From: JBMNTP01 sp050945795
GTDB lineage: Bacteria > Bacillota > Clostridia > Christensenellales > MGBC116941
Direction: 5' to 3'
NCBI GenBank assembly: GCA_050945795.1
Contig: JBMNTP010000033.1
Span: 1-19,441 of the forward strand
DNA: 19,441 nucleotides
The notes under the pieces are model-generated. The model was not told where the DNA came from, ran no database searches, and was given only the letters and a program-made list of their open reading frames with translations. Position numbers and translations under genes: made by a program. This document shows, piece by piece, positions 1 to 8,115 of this stretch. Positions within the stretch are counted from its first letter, which is position 1. Each line of letters starts with the position of its first letter.

Positions 1-105
1 TACCGACGTTATCGCCGCTGTCAGTGTTGTCTTGCCATGGTCTACGTGACCTATCGTTCCTATGTTTACATGCGGCTTCGTGCGCTCAAATTTTGCCTTC
101 GCCAT
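1..105 (-). CDS. tuf: Elongation factor Tu, N-terminal fragment (cut by window edge)
   Basis: EF-Tu is the GTPase that brings aminoacyl-tRNA to the ribosomal A site. Only the first 35 codons are in the window. They read MAKAKFERTKPHVN, followed by the G1/P-loop region GHVDHGKTTLTAA, which is diagnostic of EF-Tu. The start is an ATG at 105-103, preceded on the minus strand by a purine-rich Shine-Dalgarno (GAGAGGAAAG) about 8 nt away. It lies 72 nt after fusA with no convincing terminator between them, so it should be the last gene seen of the str operon. All three isoleucines in this fragment use ATA, unusual for what is normally one of the most codon-optimised genes in a cell. The rest of the gene lies to the left of base 1. 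Confidence 0.97.
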   Translation of the reverse strand, partial: MAKAKFERTKPHVNIGTIGHVDHGKTTLTAAITSV

Positions 106-177
106 CTCTTTCTTTCCTCTCTCCGGAGTGATTCCGGTATATCAAAATTAATTATTTTATTTAAGCAGCCCAGCGGC

Positions 178-2244
178 TTACTTTCCAAGCAGCTTTTCAC
201 TTATGCCTTTTGATACCTCGTCATAATGCGAAAACTGCATAGTAAACGTTCCGCGCCCTTGCGAGCGTGACCTTAGGTCTGTGGCATATCCAAACATTTC
301 GCTAAGCGGCGTAACCGCCCTTATCGAGTTGAGTATGCCCCTTGATTCCATGCCTTCTATGCGCCCGCGCCTAGCGGTAAGATTACCCATTACATCGCCC
401 ATATATTCCTCAGGCACAATAATCTCAACCTTCATCATAGGCTCAAGCAGCACCGGAGCGGCTTTTGCCACCGCTTCTTTAAGCGCCAGCGAACCGGCTA
501 TTTTATAAGCCAATTCAGATGAGTCAACCTCATGCGAGCTTCCGTCTACCAGTGTCGCCTTAAAGTCAACAACCTCAAACCCGCCAAGCGGGCCACTGCG
601 CGCGGCTTCTTGAATACCTGCGTCAACAGGCGCTATGTATTCTCTAGGCACCACGCCACCAACGATTTTGCTTTCAAAGACATATCCACTGCCCGGCTCA
701 AGCGGCTCAAGCTCTATCACGCAATGACCGTACTGACCATGCCCTCCGGTCTGGCGCACATATCTGCCCTCCGCCTTAACCTTTTTGCGTATTGTTTCTT
801 TATAAGCAACTTGCGGCCTGCCCACCGACGCCTCGACTTTAAACTCTCTAAGCATACGGTCGACTATTACCTCAAGATGCAATTCGCCCATTCCGGCGAT
901 AATCGTTTGGCCCGTCTCTTGGTTGGTATAAGCCTTAAACGTCGGGTCCTCCTCAGAAAGCTTCTGAAGCGCTACCGACATTTTGTCCTGTCCGGCTTTC
1001 GTCTTAGGCTCTATCGCTACCTGCACAACAGGCTCCGGGAATTCCATAGACTCAAGTAGCACCTGGCTGTTCTCAACGCACAGCGTATCACCGGTCGTTG
1101 TGTCCTTAAGCCCTACCATAGCCGCTATATCTCCGGCATAAACCTCGGATACCTCTTCTCTATGGTTAGCGTGCATAAGCAGTATCCTGCCTACCCTTTC
1201 GCGTTTACCCTTTGTGCTGTTATAGACGTAGCTGCCGCTTGAGAGTTTTCCTGAGTAAACCCTAAAGAACGCCAAGCGCCCTACAAACGGGTCGCTGAGT
1301 ATTTTAAACGCCAGCGCCGAAAAAGGCGCTTCGTCACTCGACTCTCGGGTAACAACTTCCTCTGTCTTCGGTTTAATACCCGAAATAGGAGGAATGTCCG
1401 AAGGTGCCGGCAGATAATCTACTATCGCGTCCAGCAGCGGCTGAACACCCTTGTTCCTGTAGCTTGTTCCGCATACAACAGGCGTAACCTCAACGGCAAT
1501 CGTCGCTTTTCTTATGCCGTTTTTGATTTGCTCCTGCGTTATCTCCTCGCCGGCGAAATATTGTTCCATCAAAGCCTCGTCGCTGGCAATAACACTTTCC
1601 ATAAGCTGCTCATGGTACTTATCCGCCAATTCCCTCATATCCTCGGGAATAGGACGCCATTCGCACTCCTCAGCCTTATCGCCAGTATAGACTAATGCTT
1701 CCATGCGCACGAGGTCTATAATGCCTTGAAACTCCGACTCGCTTCCTATAGGAATCTGAATCGGCATAGGATGCGCGCCCAGACGGTCTTTCATCATTTC
1801 AATTACATTGAAAAAATCCGACCCGACTATGTCCATCTTATTTATATAAGCAAGTCTTGGCACGCTGTATTTGTTCGCTTGTCTCCAAACGGTTTCGCTC
1901 TGCGGCTCAACTCCGCCTTTGGCGCAAAAAACCGCCACGGCCCCGTCTAGCACCCTAAGCGAACGCTCGACTTCGACGGTAAAGTCAACATGCCCGGGCG
2001 TATCGATTATATTCAACCTAACGCCCTTCCAGTAAGCAGTTGTAGCCGCCGACGTTATAGTAATGCCGCGCTCCTGCTCCTGCGCCATATAGTCCATTGT
2101 TGCAGTACCTTCATGGACTTCCCCTGTTTTATGAAGCTTTCCGGTATAGTACAATATGCGCTCGGTAGTCGTTGTCTTACCCGCGTCTATATGCGCCATA
2201 ATACCGATGTTTCTCGTCTTCTCCAAAGAATATTGCCTAGGCAT
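178..2244 (-). CDS. fusA: Elongation factor G
   Basis: EF-G is the translocation GTPase; with ribosome recycling factor it also splits post-termination ribosomes. The protein is 688 aa, normal for the family. GTPase motifs, numbered from the chosen start: AHIDAGKTT at 17-25 (G1), RGITI at 59-63 (switch I/G2), DTPGH at 81-85 (G3) and NKMD at 135-138 (G4). Domains II to V follow, and the C-terminal region (PEEYMGDVMGNLTARRG, then the GYATDLRS segment) is typical of canonical bacterial EF-G. The frame is open to 2274, but the start is placed at 2244: a GGAGG lies 6 nt upstream of that ATG, and MPRQYSLEKTRNIG is the usual family N terminus. It sits between rpsG and tuf in the standard str order. 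Nothing suggests a second, specialised EF-G paralogue. Confidence 0.98.
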   Translation of the reverse strand: MPRQYSLEKTRNIGIMAHIDAGKTTTTERILYYTGKLHKTGEVHEGTATMDYMAQEQERGITITSAATTAYWKGVRLNIIDTPGHVDFTVEVERSLRVLDGAVAVFCAKGGVEPQSETVWRQANKYSVPRLAYINKMDIVGSDFFNVIEMMKDRLGAHPMPIQIPIGSESEFQGIIDLVRMEALVYTGDKAEECEWRPIPEDMRELADKYHEQLMESVIASDEALMEQYFAGEEITQEQIKNGIRKATIAVEVTPVVCGTSYRNKGVQPLLDAIVDYLPAPSDIPPISGIKPKTEEVVTRESSDEAPFSALAFKILSDPFVGRLAFFRVYSGKLSSGSYVYNSTKGKRERVGRILLMHANHREEVSEVYAGDIAAMVGLKDTTTGDTLCVENSQVLLESMEFPEPVVQVAIEPKTKAGQDKMSVALQKLSEEDPTFKAYTNQETGQTIIAGMGELHLEVIVDRMLREFKVEASVGRPQVAYKETIRKKVKAEGRYVRQTGGHGQYGHCVIELEPLEPGSGYVFESKIVGGVVPREYIAPVDAGIQEAARSGPLGGFEVVDFKATLVDGSSHEVDSSELAYKIAGSLALKEAVAKAAPVLLEPMMKVEIIVPEEYMGDVMGNLTARRGRIEGMESRGILNSIRAVTPLSEMFGYATDLRSRSQGRGTFTMQFSHYDEVSKGISEKLLGK

Positions 2245-2300
2245 GTTTTCCCTCCTTTCCGTCATTAGTTCCAATATCCAAATTTGATGTCATACCAGGT

Positions 2301-2771
2301 TTACCACTTGTAATGAGCAAATGCCTTGTTAGCCTCCGCCATCTTATGCGTATCTTCCCTCTTCTTTACGCTCATTCCGGCGTTATTAGAGGCATCAAGA
2401 ATTTCATTCGCCAGCCTTTCCCTCATGGTCCTTTCGCTGCGCCTGCGCGAATAATCGACAAGCCACCTAAGGCCCAGAGTCTGTCTGCGTTCCGTCCTTA
2501 TTTCGATCGGCACCTGATAAGTGGCGCCGCCAACCCGCCTAGCCTTAACTTCCAGCATAGGCATTATATTCTGCAAAGCCTCCTCGAAAACCTCGAGAGG
2601 CTCGCGCCCGCTCTTTTCCTTAATAATATCAAAGGCACCGTAGCAAACTCTTTGCGACGTTCCCCTTTTTCCATCCAGCATTACCTGGTTTATGAGTTTA
2701 GTAAGGATTATGCTGCCGTATATAGGATCGGGCAACACTTCGCGGCGGGGTACAAAACCACGTCTTGGCAT
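2301..2771 (-). CDS. rpsG: 30S ribosomal protein S7
   Basis: S7 is a primary binder of the 3' domain of 16S rRNA and helps form the E site. The protein is 156 aa when started at 2771, the usual bacterial length. The N terminus MPRRGFVPRREVLPDP and the internal segments VGGATYQVPIE and RWLVDYSRRR are family signatures. The open frame reaches 2813, but the ATG at 2771 is preferred because GGAGGGG lies just upstream and the extra 14 residues match nothing in S7. It lies 63 nt after rpsL and 56 nt before fusA in the str operon. In enterobacteria S7 represses its own operon by binding the rpsL-rpsG spacer. Whether the short spacer here does the same cannot be told from sequence alone. Confidence 0.98.
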   Translation of the reverse strand: MPRRGFVPRREVLPDPIYGSIILTKLINQVMLDGKRGTSQRVCYGAFDIIKEKSGREPLEVFEEALQNIMPMLEVKARRVGGATYQVPIEIRTERRQTLGLRWLVDYSRRRSERTMRERLANEILDASNNAGMSVKKREDTHKMAEANKAFAHYKW

Positions 2772-2834
2772 ATATTTCCCCTCCTTGCCAATAATTATAA
2801 ATTGCACGGGCATTTTTAGCCCGAAAAAACCTCT

Positions 2835-3212
2835 TTAAGCCTTCTTCGGCTTTTTAGCGCCATAACGCGAACGGCCCTGCCTGCGTTTGTCAACGCCGGC
2901 CGCATCAAGTGCGCCGCGTACAATATGGTATCTCACGCCGGGCAGATCTTTTATCCTGCCTCCGCGGATAAGCACAACGCTATGCTCTTGCAGGTTGTGG
3001 CCTATGCCGGGAATGTACGCCGTACCTTCCATGCCATTTACCAGCCTGACCCTCGCAATTTTCCTCAAAGCCGAGTTGGGCTTTTTAGGCGTCATAGTCC
3101 TCACCGCAAGGCATACCCCGCGTTTCTGAGGGCTTTCCTTCAAAATAGGTGAATTGGATTTATACTCCACCTTGCTGCGGCCCTGCTTTAGCAATTGGTT
3201 AATTGTCGGCAT
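2835..3212 (-). CDS. rpsL: 30S ribosomal protein S12
   Basis: S12 sits at the 30S decoding centre and affects accuracy. The protein is 125 aa with the conserved PQKRGVC (28-34), TPKKPNSALRK (41-51) and GGRIKDLPGVRYH (84-96) segments. Residues where streptomycin-resistance substitutions classically occur are wild type: K43 and K88. D89, the site of beta-methylthiolation in many bacteria, is present. The ATG at 3212 follows an AGGAGG about 8 nt upstream. The 92-nt spacer from ybxF has no promoter I would defend, so the gene is expected to be read from the promoter upstream of ybxF. Alignment with E. coli S12 is gap-free through these functional segments. Confidence 0.98.
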   Translation of the reverse strand: MPTINQLLKQGRSKVEYKSNSPILKESPQKRGVCLAVRTMTPKKPNSALRKIARVRLVNGMEGTAYIPGIGHNLQEHSVVLIRGGRIKDLPGVRYHIVRGALDAAGVDKRRQGRSRYGAKKPKKA

Positions 3213-3304
3213 TACTTTTCCTCCTTTCAGGAAATATTGTTATTATCCAATCTATAAACAATCCCCCTGCAACCCACAAGGGAGTATTGGTCTTAATAAG
3301 GCAG

Positions 3305-3550
3305 CTATTCGGTAATACCCGCTGCCGCCGCCTCGCGCTTTATGCCACAGGCTTCTCCAAGCTGTTTCATACTCGGCACCACATCATACGGCACACCCGA
3401 GCTTTCAAGCTCTCCTGTCAGCGTATCAAACAGCTTAGCGTCGCAATCTTGCGCTATAAACGCCTTCTTTAGCTTTCCCGCCTTAGCCTCACGCAACACC
3501 TGCCGCGTTCCCGCGACGCATTTTTGTCCTTTATCCAACCGGCTTAACAT
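3305..3550 (-). CDS. ybxF: L7Ae-family ribosomal/K-turn binding protein (YbxF-like)
   Basis: Small 81-aa protein of the L7Ae/L30e/S12e/Gadd45 fold. B. subtilis YbxF, from the same position just upstream of rpsL, binds kink-turn RNAs and is ribosome associated. Features consistent with the family are an early GTRQVLREAKAGKLKKAFIAQD segment (helix, then the strand ending in AxD) and a distal VPSMKQLGEACGIKREAAAAGI segment resembling the conserved (S)xxELGxAxG RNA-binding loop. The frame is open to an ATG at 3565, but GGAGG at 3563-3559 lies exactly 8 nt before the ATG at 3550, so the shorter start is chosen. It is the first gene of the str operon, behind its own promoter and leader hairpin. Sequence identity to any one characterised member could not be measured here. 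Confidence 0.9.
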   Translation of the reverse strand: MLSRLDKGQKCVAGTRQVLREAKAGKLKKAFIAQDCDAKLFDTLTGELESSGVPYDVVPSMKQLGEACGIKREAAAAGITE

Positions 3551-3572
3551 AATCAATGCCTCCATTGTAAAA

Positions 3573-3593
3573 TGGGCAAGCTAAACCTGCCCA
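3573..3593 (-). promoter_or_regulatory. Leader hairpin ahead of ybxF-rpsL-rpsG-fusA-tuf
   Basis: In the transcript from the str promoter, arms TGGGCA and TGCCCA pair, extended inward by a G-U and a G-C pair, around a TTTAG loop. The hairpin is followed by TTTTA and ends 9 nt before the GGAGG of ybxF. It could modulate initiation, act as a weak attenuator or protect the 5' end. The U tract is too short to call it a terminator. It is not an obvious kink-turn. Confidence 0.5.
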
Positions 3594-3610
3594 AGTCGGG
3601 ACACTCCGCC

Positions 3611-3639
3611 ATTTTATCATTAGAAAATGCCTGTGTCAA
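3611..3639 (-). promoter_or_regulatory. Sigma-A promoter of the str operon
   Basis: On the minus strand a perfect -35 TTGACA (3639-3634) and a -10 TAAAAT (3616-3611) are separated by exactly 17 bp, with a TGA just before the -10 (extended -10). The start of transcription should be near 3604, giving a leader of about 55 nt before ybxF. It lies immediately downstream of the terminator that closes the rpoBC unit. Confidence 0.88.
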
Positions 3640-3699
3640 TATATTTAGCTCATCCTAAGCCAAATTGCCGCTTATAAATAACTTGGCGCTCAGCAATTA

Positions 3700-3724
3700 A
3701 AAAAGTGTGCAAAGCACACTTTTT
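3700..3724 (-). terminator. Bidirectional intrinsic terminator after the rpoBC unit
   Basis: Perfect 11-bp inverted repeat: AAAAAGTGTGC (3700-3710), a 3-nt loop, and GCACACTTTTT (3714-3724). On the minus strand it lies 47 nt beyond the stop of the gene at 3772-4476 and ends in a T run. It separates rpoB-rpoC-unknown from the str operon. Confidence 0.85.
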
Positions 3725-3771
3725 AATAAGCTAAACGGTATACTCCGATGCAATCCCGCCGCGCCCCGCGT

Positions 3772-4476
3772 TTACGGGTCGTATCTGTTCGGACTTTTGC
3801 GTGACTTAAAGTCGAGCGGCAAATGCTCGTGCTTCACTCCGCCCGCCCATACTCGCCAGCCCTTATCGATCATCTCATTTAAGGCCGGCACCTCCTCGGC
3901 GTTAAGCGCGGTATCTCCTTTAGCTTCCTTTATAATATTGTCGCGTATTAACGATGCCGCGCCGGCTCCCACAAGCGCCGATATCGCCATTATTACAATC
4001 GGCCACGGAAACGACAACGCGCTTCCTATCGCCGGTATCATAAACGCTACCAGCAACAGCAGCGGCAGCCCCACCGTCATAAAAGGGCGTATAAAGCCTA
4101 TCCAGAAATGGCGCCTCCGACATTTGGCGCATGACGCCATCTCTACCGGTATAAGCGAGCCTATATCGCTTCTAACTTCCTTACCCAGCCCGAACAGCAG
4201 CCTCTTATGAGCCGGCGGTTCTTCATGCGCCATATAAACTGTAGCGTACGACGACGTCGGCTCCGGCTTTCCCATGCACAAAACGCATTTATCGCTGTTT
4301 TTTAGCCGGTCTATTCCTTCATCAGGGAATAGGCTCTGCGTAATGGCCAGCCCCTCCCTCATGCTTGCTATTTTGTCGTCCTTCTCATCTTTTAAAAAGC
4401 ACTTTTGACAATCGGCAGCGCGGCCGGCGTTTACATTGTGGCAAATAGTGCTATCCCTAAGCAAACAATCCTTCAT
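3772..4476 (-). CDS. Unknown cysteine-rich protein with two membrane segments, downstream of rpoC
   Basis: I do not recognise this 234-aa protein. The first 120 residues are soluble and hold four cysteine groups: C4 and C12, C23-x-x-C26, C64-x-x-C67 and C116-x-x-C119. The last two CxxC pairs would make one split zinc ribbon, and C4/C12/C23/C26 could form a second metal site. Two hydrophobic segments follow at about 132-151 and 157-176, separated by a short SFPWP turn, so both termini probably face the cytoplasm. The C-terminal 55 residues are charged. The ATG at 4476 has an AAAGGGG ribosome-binding site and lies 17 nt after the rpoC stop, with the shared terminator just downstream, so it is almost certainly co-transcribed with RNA polymerase. 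Function is unknown; zinc binding and topology are inference from residue pattern only. Confidence 0.8.
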   Translation of the reverse strand: MKDCLLRDSTICHNVNAGRAADCQKCFLKDEKDDKIASMREGLAITQSLFPDEGIDRLKNSDKCVLCMGKPEPTSSYATVYMAHEEPPAHKRLLFGLGKEVRSDIGSLIPVEMASCAKCRRRHFWIGFIRPFMTVGLPLLLLVAFMIPAIGSALSFPWPIVIMAISALVGAGAASLIRDNIIKEAKGDTALNAEEVPALNEMIDKGWRVWAGGVKHEHLPLDFKSRKSPNRYDP

Positions 4477-4493
4477 AGCAGCCCCTTTCGGTT

Positions 4494-7400
4494 TCAGCCT
4501 TCAACACCTAAAAGCTCTATCTGCTCCAGCCCCTCTAGCATGTCCTCTGCGCCGGGCACCTCCCTGCGCACCACATCCGTTTGGACTTCTATATTCTTAT
4601 ACCGCTTCATTCCTGTTCCGGCGGGTATAAGCTTTCCTATTATTACGTTTTCCTTAAGCCCAAGCAGCGGATCGGTCTTGCCCTTTATAGCTGCCTCGGT
4701 AAGCACTCTCGTGGTTTCCTGGAAGCTGGCGGCGGAAAGGAAGCTGTCGGTAGCGAGCGACGCCTTTGTAATGCCCAGCAGTACGCGCTTGGCTATAGCC
4801 GGCTGTCCGCCCTTTTGTATAACTTCCTCGTTGACCGTCTCAAAGCGGAAAATATCAACAAGCTCCCCGGGCAGCATATCGGTATCGCCGCTGTCCTCTA
4901 TCCTAACCTTCCTGAGCATCTGGCGTATAATAACCTCAATATGCTTGTCGCTTATATCAACGCCCTGCTGCCTGTAAACAATCTGCACTTCCTTAAGCAA
5001 ATACTTTTGCACGCTGGTTATGCCTTTTATTTTCAGTATCTCATGCGGGTTTATCGGGCCGTCGGTAAGCTCGTCGCCCGCCTCAACAATGTCGCCCGGC
5101 GCAATCTTAAGCTTAGAGTTAAACAGTATCTGATGAGCAGCCGATTCGCCTTCCTCGTTTGATACTATAATCTCCTTCTTTTTGCGCGTATCGTTTATAC
5201 TTACGGTACCGCCAATTTCGGCTATAACCGCCTGGCCCTTCGGCTTTCTCGCCTCAAACAGCTCCTCAACACGGGGCAAACCATGCGTTATATCGTCTCC
5301 CGCTACGCCGCCGGTATGGAAAGTACGCATTGTAAGCTGCGTTCCCGGCTCGCCTATCGATTGCGCGGCTATTATGCCTACCGCCTCTCCTATAGCAACC
5401 GGCTCACCGGTTGACATGTTCGAGCCGTAGCATTTGGCGCATACGCCCTGCGAACTGCGGCAGGTAAGCACCGAGCGGATTTTGGCACTGGTTATGCCGG
5501 CCTTAGTAATCTTTTCAGCCGCCATATAATCTATCATATGATTTGCCTTAACTATCACTTCTCCGGTAGCCGGCGAAACAATGTCCTCAACGGCAAACCG
5601 CCCTAAAATCCTGAACTTAAGCGGCTCTATAAGCTCCTTCTCGTTCATAACGTCGGAAACATCTATACCCCTTACCGACACTCCGTCTTTCTTGAAGCAG
5701 TCATCCTCGCGTATTATTACATCCTGACTAACGTCAACAAGCCGTCTTGTAAGGTAGCCGGAGTCCGCCGTTCTAAGAGCGGTATCGGCAAGCCCTTTTC
5801 TGGCTCCGTGCGTCGATATAAAGAACTCAAGAACGGTAAGTCCCTCGCGGAAGTTAGCCCTTATCGGTATCTCTATAATTTTACCCGACGGGTCGGCCAT
5901 AAGTCCGCGCATACCAGCAAGCTGTCTTATCTGGTTCGTGCTGCCACGCGCTCCGGAGTTCGCCATCATGTATATCGGGTTAAATCTGTCGAGAGAATCC
6001 ATAAGCGCATCGGTAACCTCTTTTGTAGTGCGCTCCCAAATGCGTATAACATTGTCGCGGCGCTCCTCTTCGCTCAAAAGTCCCCTCTTAAACATCTTCT
6101 CTATTTCGTGAACCTGACCCTCGGCATTTTTAAGCAGCGTCTTTTTGGCTTCGGGAATTGTTATATCCGAAACGCTGACCGTAACCGCTCCTCTTGTCGA
6201 GAACGCAAAGCCCAGCCTCTTTATCTGGTCAAGCACGATAGAAGTCTTTGTCGAGCCGTGCTTATGGAAGCACAGATCAACTATCTTCCCAAGCTGCTTT
6301 TTATCTATCAGATGGTTTATCTCTGTCTGATACCAGTTTTCATCAACATCGCGGTCTATAAACCCGAGATCTTGCGGCAGCGCCTCATTGAATATAAGCC
6401 TCCCCGCCGTAGTCTCAAGCATTTTATGCTCTACTTTACCGTTAACCTCTCTCGTGCGCCTTACCTTTATAATAGCCTGAAGGTCTATGCCGCCGGTCTG
6501 GTAAGCCATAATAGCCTCATCGGCAGAGGAAAACACACGACCCTCGCCTTTTGCGCCCGGCCTTTCTATGGTCATATAGTATGTGCCTATAACCATATCC
6601 TGCGTCGGGCTTACAACCGGCCTGCCGTCCTGCGGTTTAAGTATATTGTTGGCAGCAAGCATAAGAAACCTCGCCTCAGCCTGCGCCTCCACCGACAGCG
6701 GCACATGAACCGCCATTTGGTCTCCGTCAAAGTCGGCGTTATACGCAGTACATACCAGCGGATGAATCTTAAGCGCCCTTCCCTCAACAAGCACCGGCTC
6801 AAAAGCCTGTATACCGAGGCGATGCAGCGTAGGCGCGCGGTTAAGCAGTACAGGATGCTCTTTTATAATTTCCTCAAGCACATCCCAAACCTCCGGACGC
6901 ACCCTCTCAACCATCTTTTTCGCACTTTTTATGTTATGCGCATGCTGCTCTTCAACAAGCTTTTTCATAACAAAAGGCTTGAACAGCTCTAGCGCCATTT
7001 CTTTTGGCAATCCGCACTGGAACATTTTAAGCTCCGGCCCAACAACTATAACCGAACGACCGGAGTAGTCAACACGCTTTCCGAGCAAGTTTTGACGGAA
7101 CCGCCCCTGCTTACCCCTTAGCATATCGCTAAGCGATTTAAGCGCGCGGTTGCCCGGCCCTGTAACCGGCCTGCCCCTTCTGCCGTTGTCTACCAGCGCG
7201 TCCACCGCTTCTTGCAGCATACGCTTTTCGTTCCTAACGATTATGTCGGGCGCCCTAAGCTCAAGCAGCCTCTTTAGGCGATTGTTTCTGTTTATAACCC
7301 TGCGGTAAAGGTCGTTTAGGTCGCTCGTGGCGAACCTGCCGCCGTCAAGCTGTACCATCGGCCTAAGCTCCGGCGGTATAACCGGAACAACGTCAAGTAT

Positions 7401-8075
7401 AATCCATTCCGGCTTATTGCCGCTCTTACGAAAAGACTCTACAACCTCAAGCCTTTTAACTGCCCGCACCCGCTTCTGCCCAGAGGTTTCCTTAAGCTCT
7501 GTGCGCAGCTCCTCAACCGCCTTATCAAGGTCTATATGCCGCAAAAGCTCTTTAATGGCTTCCGCGCCCATACCCGCCTTAAACTCGTTGCCGTACTGCT
7601 GCTGTGCCTCGCGATATTCCTTATCGCTAAGCAGCTGCTTGTAGGCTAGCGGTGTTCCCGCCGGGTTTGTAACAACAAACGAGGCGAAGTATAGTATCTT
7701 TTCAAGCGAGCGCGGCGACATGTCAAGCAGCAGACCCATCCTGCTGGGTATGCCTTTAAAATACCATATATGCGACACCGGCGCCGCCAATTCAATATGC
7801 CCCATGCGCTCACGTCTAACCTTTGCTCTTGTCACCTCAACGCCGCACTTGTCGCATACAATGCCCTTATAACGTACTCTTTTATATCTCCCGCAGTGGC
7901 ATTCCCAGTCCTTTGTCGGTCCGAAAATCCTTTCGCAGAAAAGGCCGTCCTTTTCCGGCTTAAGTGTGCGGTAGTTTATGGTTTCGGGTTTTTTAACCTC
8001 TCCCCTTGACCATTCTCTTATCTTTTCCGGCGATGCCAGTCCTATCTGTATCGAGTCAAAATAGTTTAGCTCCAA
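4494..8075 (-). CDS. rpoC: DNA-directed RNA polymerase subunit beta'
   Basis: Catalytic largest subunit of RNA polymerase. The protein is 1193 aa, close to B. subtilis RpoC. In order: N-terminal zinc ribbon C59, C61, C74, C77; clamp and rudder; the catalytic NADFDGD loop at 446-452, with Mg-binding aspartates 448, 450 and 452; the bridge-helix/trigger-loop region around GLMADPSGKIIEIPI and STHGARKGLADTALRTADSGYLTRR; a second zinc site C793, C872, C879, C882; and the C-terminal segment starting at GEPVAIGEAVGIIAAQSIGEPG. No large lineage insertion is seen in the trigger loop. The start is TTG at 8075, with GGGAG about 9 nt upstream, and the peptide MELNYFDSIQIGLASPEKI matches the family N terminus; no in-frame ATG fits. 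It follows rpoB by 40 nt. Confidence 0.98.
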   Translation of the reverse strand: MELNYFDSIQIGLASPEKIREWSRGEVKKPETINYRTLKPEKDGLFCERIFGPTKDWECHCGRYKRVRYKGIVCDKCGVEVTRAKVRRERMGHIELAAPVSHIWYFKGIPSRMGLLLDMSPRSLEKILYFASFVVTNPAGTPLAYKQLLSDKEYREAQQQYGNEFKAGMGAEAIKELLRHIDLDKAVEELRTELKETSGQKRVRAVKRLEVVESFRKSGNKPEWIILDVVPVIPPELRPMVQLDGGRFATSDLNDLYRRVINRNNRLKRLLELRAPDIIVRNEKRMLQEAVDALVDNGRRGRPVTGPGNRALKSLSDMLRGKQGRFRQNLLGKRVDYSGRSVIVVGPELKMFQCGLPKEMALELFKPFVMKKLVEEQHAHNIKSAKKMVERVRPEVWDVLEEIIKEHPVLLNRAPTLHRLGIQAFEPVLVEGRALKIHPLVCTAYNADFDGDQMAVHVPLSVEAQAEARFLMLAANNILKPQDGRPVVSPTQDMVIGTYYMTIERPGAKGEGRVFSSADEAIMAYQTGGIDLQAIIKVRRTREVNGKVEHKMLETTAGRLIFNEALPQDLGFIDRDVDENWYQTEINHLIDKKQLGKIVDLCFHKHGSTKTSIVLDQIKRLGFAFSTRGAVTVSVSDITIPEAKKTLLKNAEGQVHEIEKMFKRGLLSEEERRDNVIRIWERTTKEVTDALMDSLDRFNPIYMMANSGARGSTNQIRQLAGMRGLMADPSGKIIEIPIRANFREGLTVLEFFISTHGARKGLADTALRTADSGYLTRRLVDVSQDVIIREDDCFKKDGVSVRGIDVSDVMNEKELIEPLKFRILGRFAVEDIVSPATGEVIVKANHMIDYMAAEKITKAGITSAKIRSVLTCRSSQGVCAKCYGSNMSTGEPVAIGEAVGIIAAQSIGEPGTQLTMRTFHTGGVAGDDITHGLPRVEELFEARKPKGQAVIAEIGGTVSINDTRKKKEIIVSNEEGESAAHQILFNSKLKIAPGDIVEAGDELTDGPINPHEILKIKGITSVQKYLLKEVQIVYRQQGVDISDKHIEVIIRQMLRKVRIEDSGDTDMLPGELVDIFRFETVNEEVIQKGGQPAIAKRVLLGITKASLATDSFLSAASFQETTRVLTEAAIKGKTDPLLGLKENVIIGKLIPAGTGMKRYKNIEVQTDVVRREVPGAEDMLEGLEQIELLGVEG

Positions 8076-8115
8076 AAGACCCGTCTCCCTTCATAGCATT
8101 GAAATGAGCAAGCGC

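Noticed and set aside
123..137. CCGGA/TCCGG hairpin between fusA and tuf
   Set aside because: Only 5 bp with no T run; too weak for a terminator and tuf is expected to be co-transcribed.
2887..3212. Streptomycin-resistance change in S12
   Set aside because: K43 and K88 are wild type; likewise the rifampicin pocket of RpoB has the standard His and Ser residues.
3707..4210. Plus-strand frame opposite the unknown gene after rpoC
   Set aside because: It starts inside the terminator hairpin; the minus-strand frame has the ribosome-binding site, operon spacing and paired cysteines.
5808..6992. 394-codon open frame on the plus strand inside rpoC
   Set aside because: It is fully antisense to conserved rpoC, has no recognisable domain, and its composition (rich in Arg, Tyr, Leu, His) is what a reverse-frame shadow of this codon usage gives.
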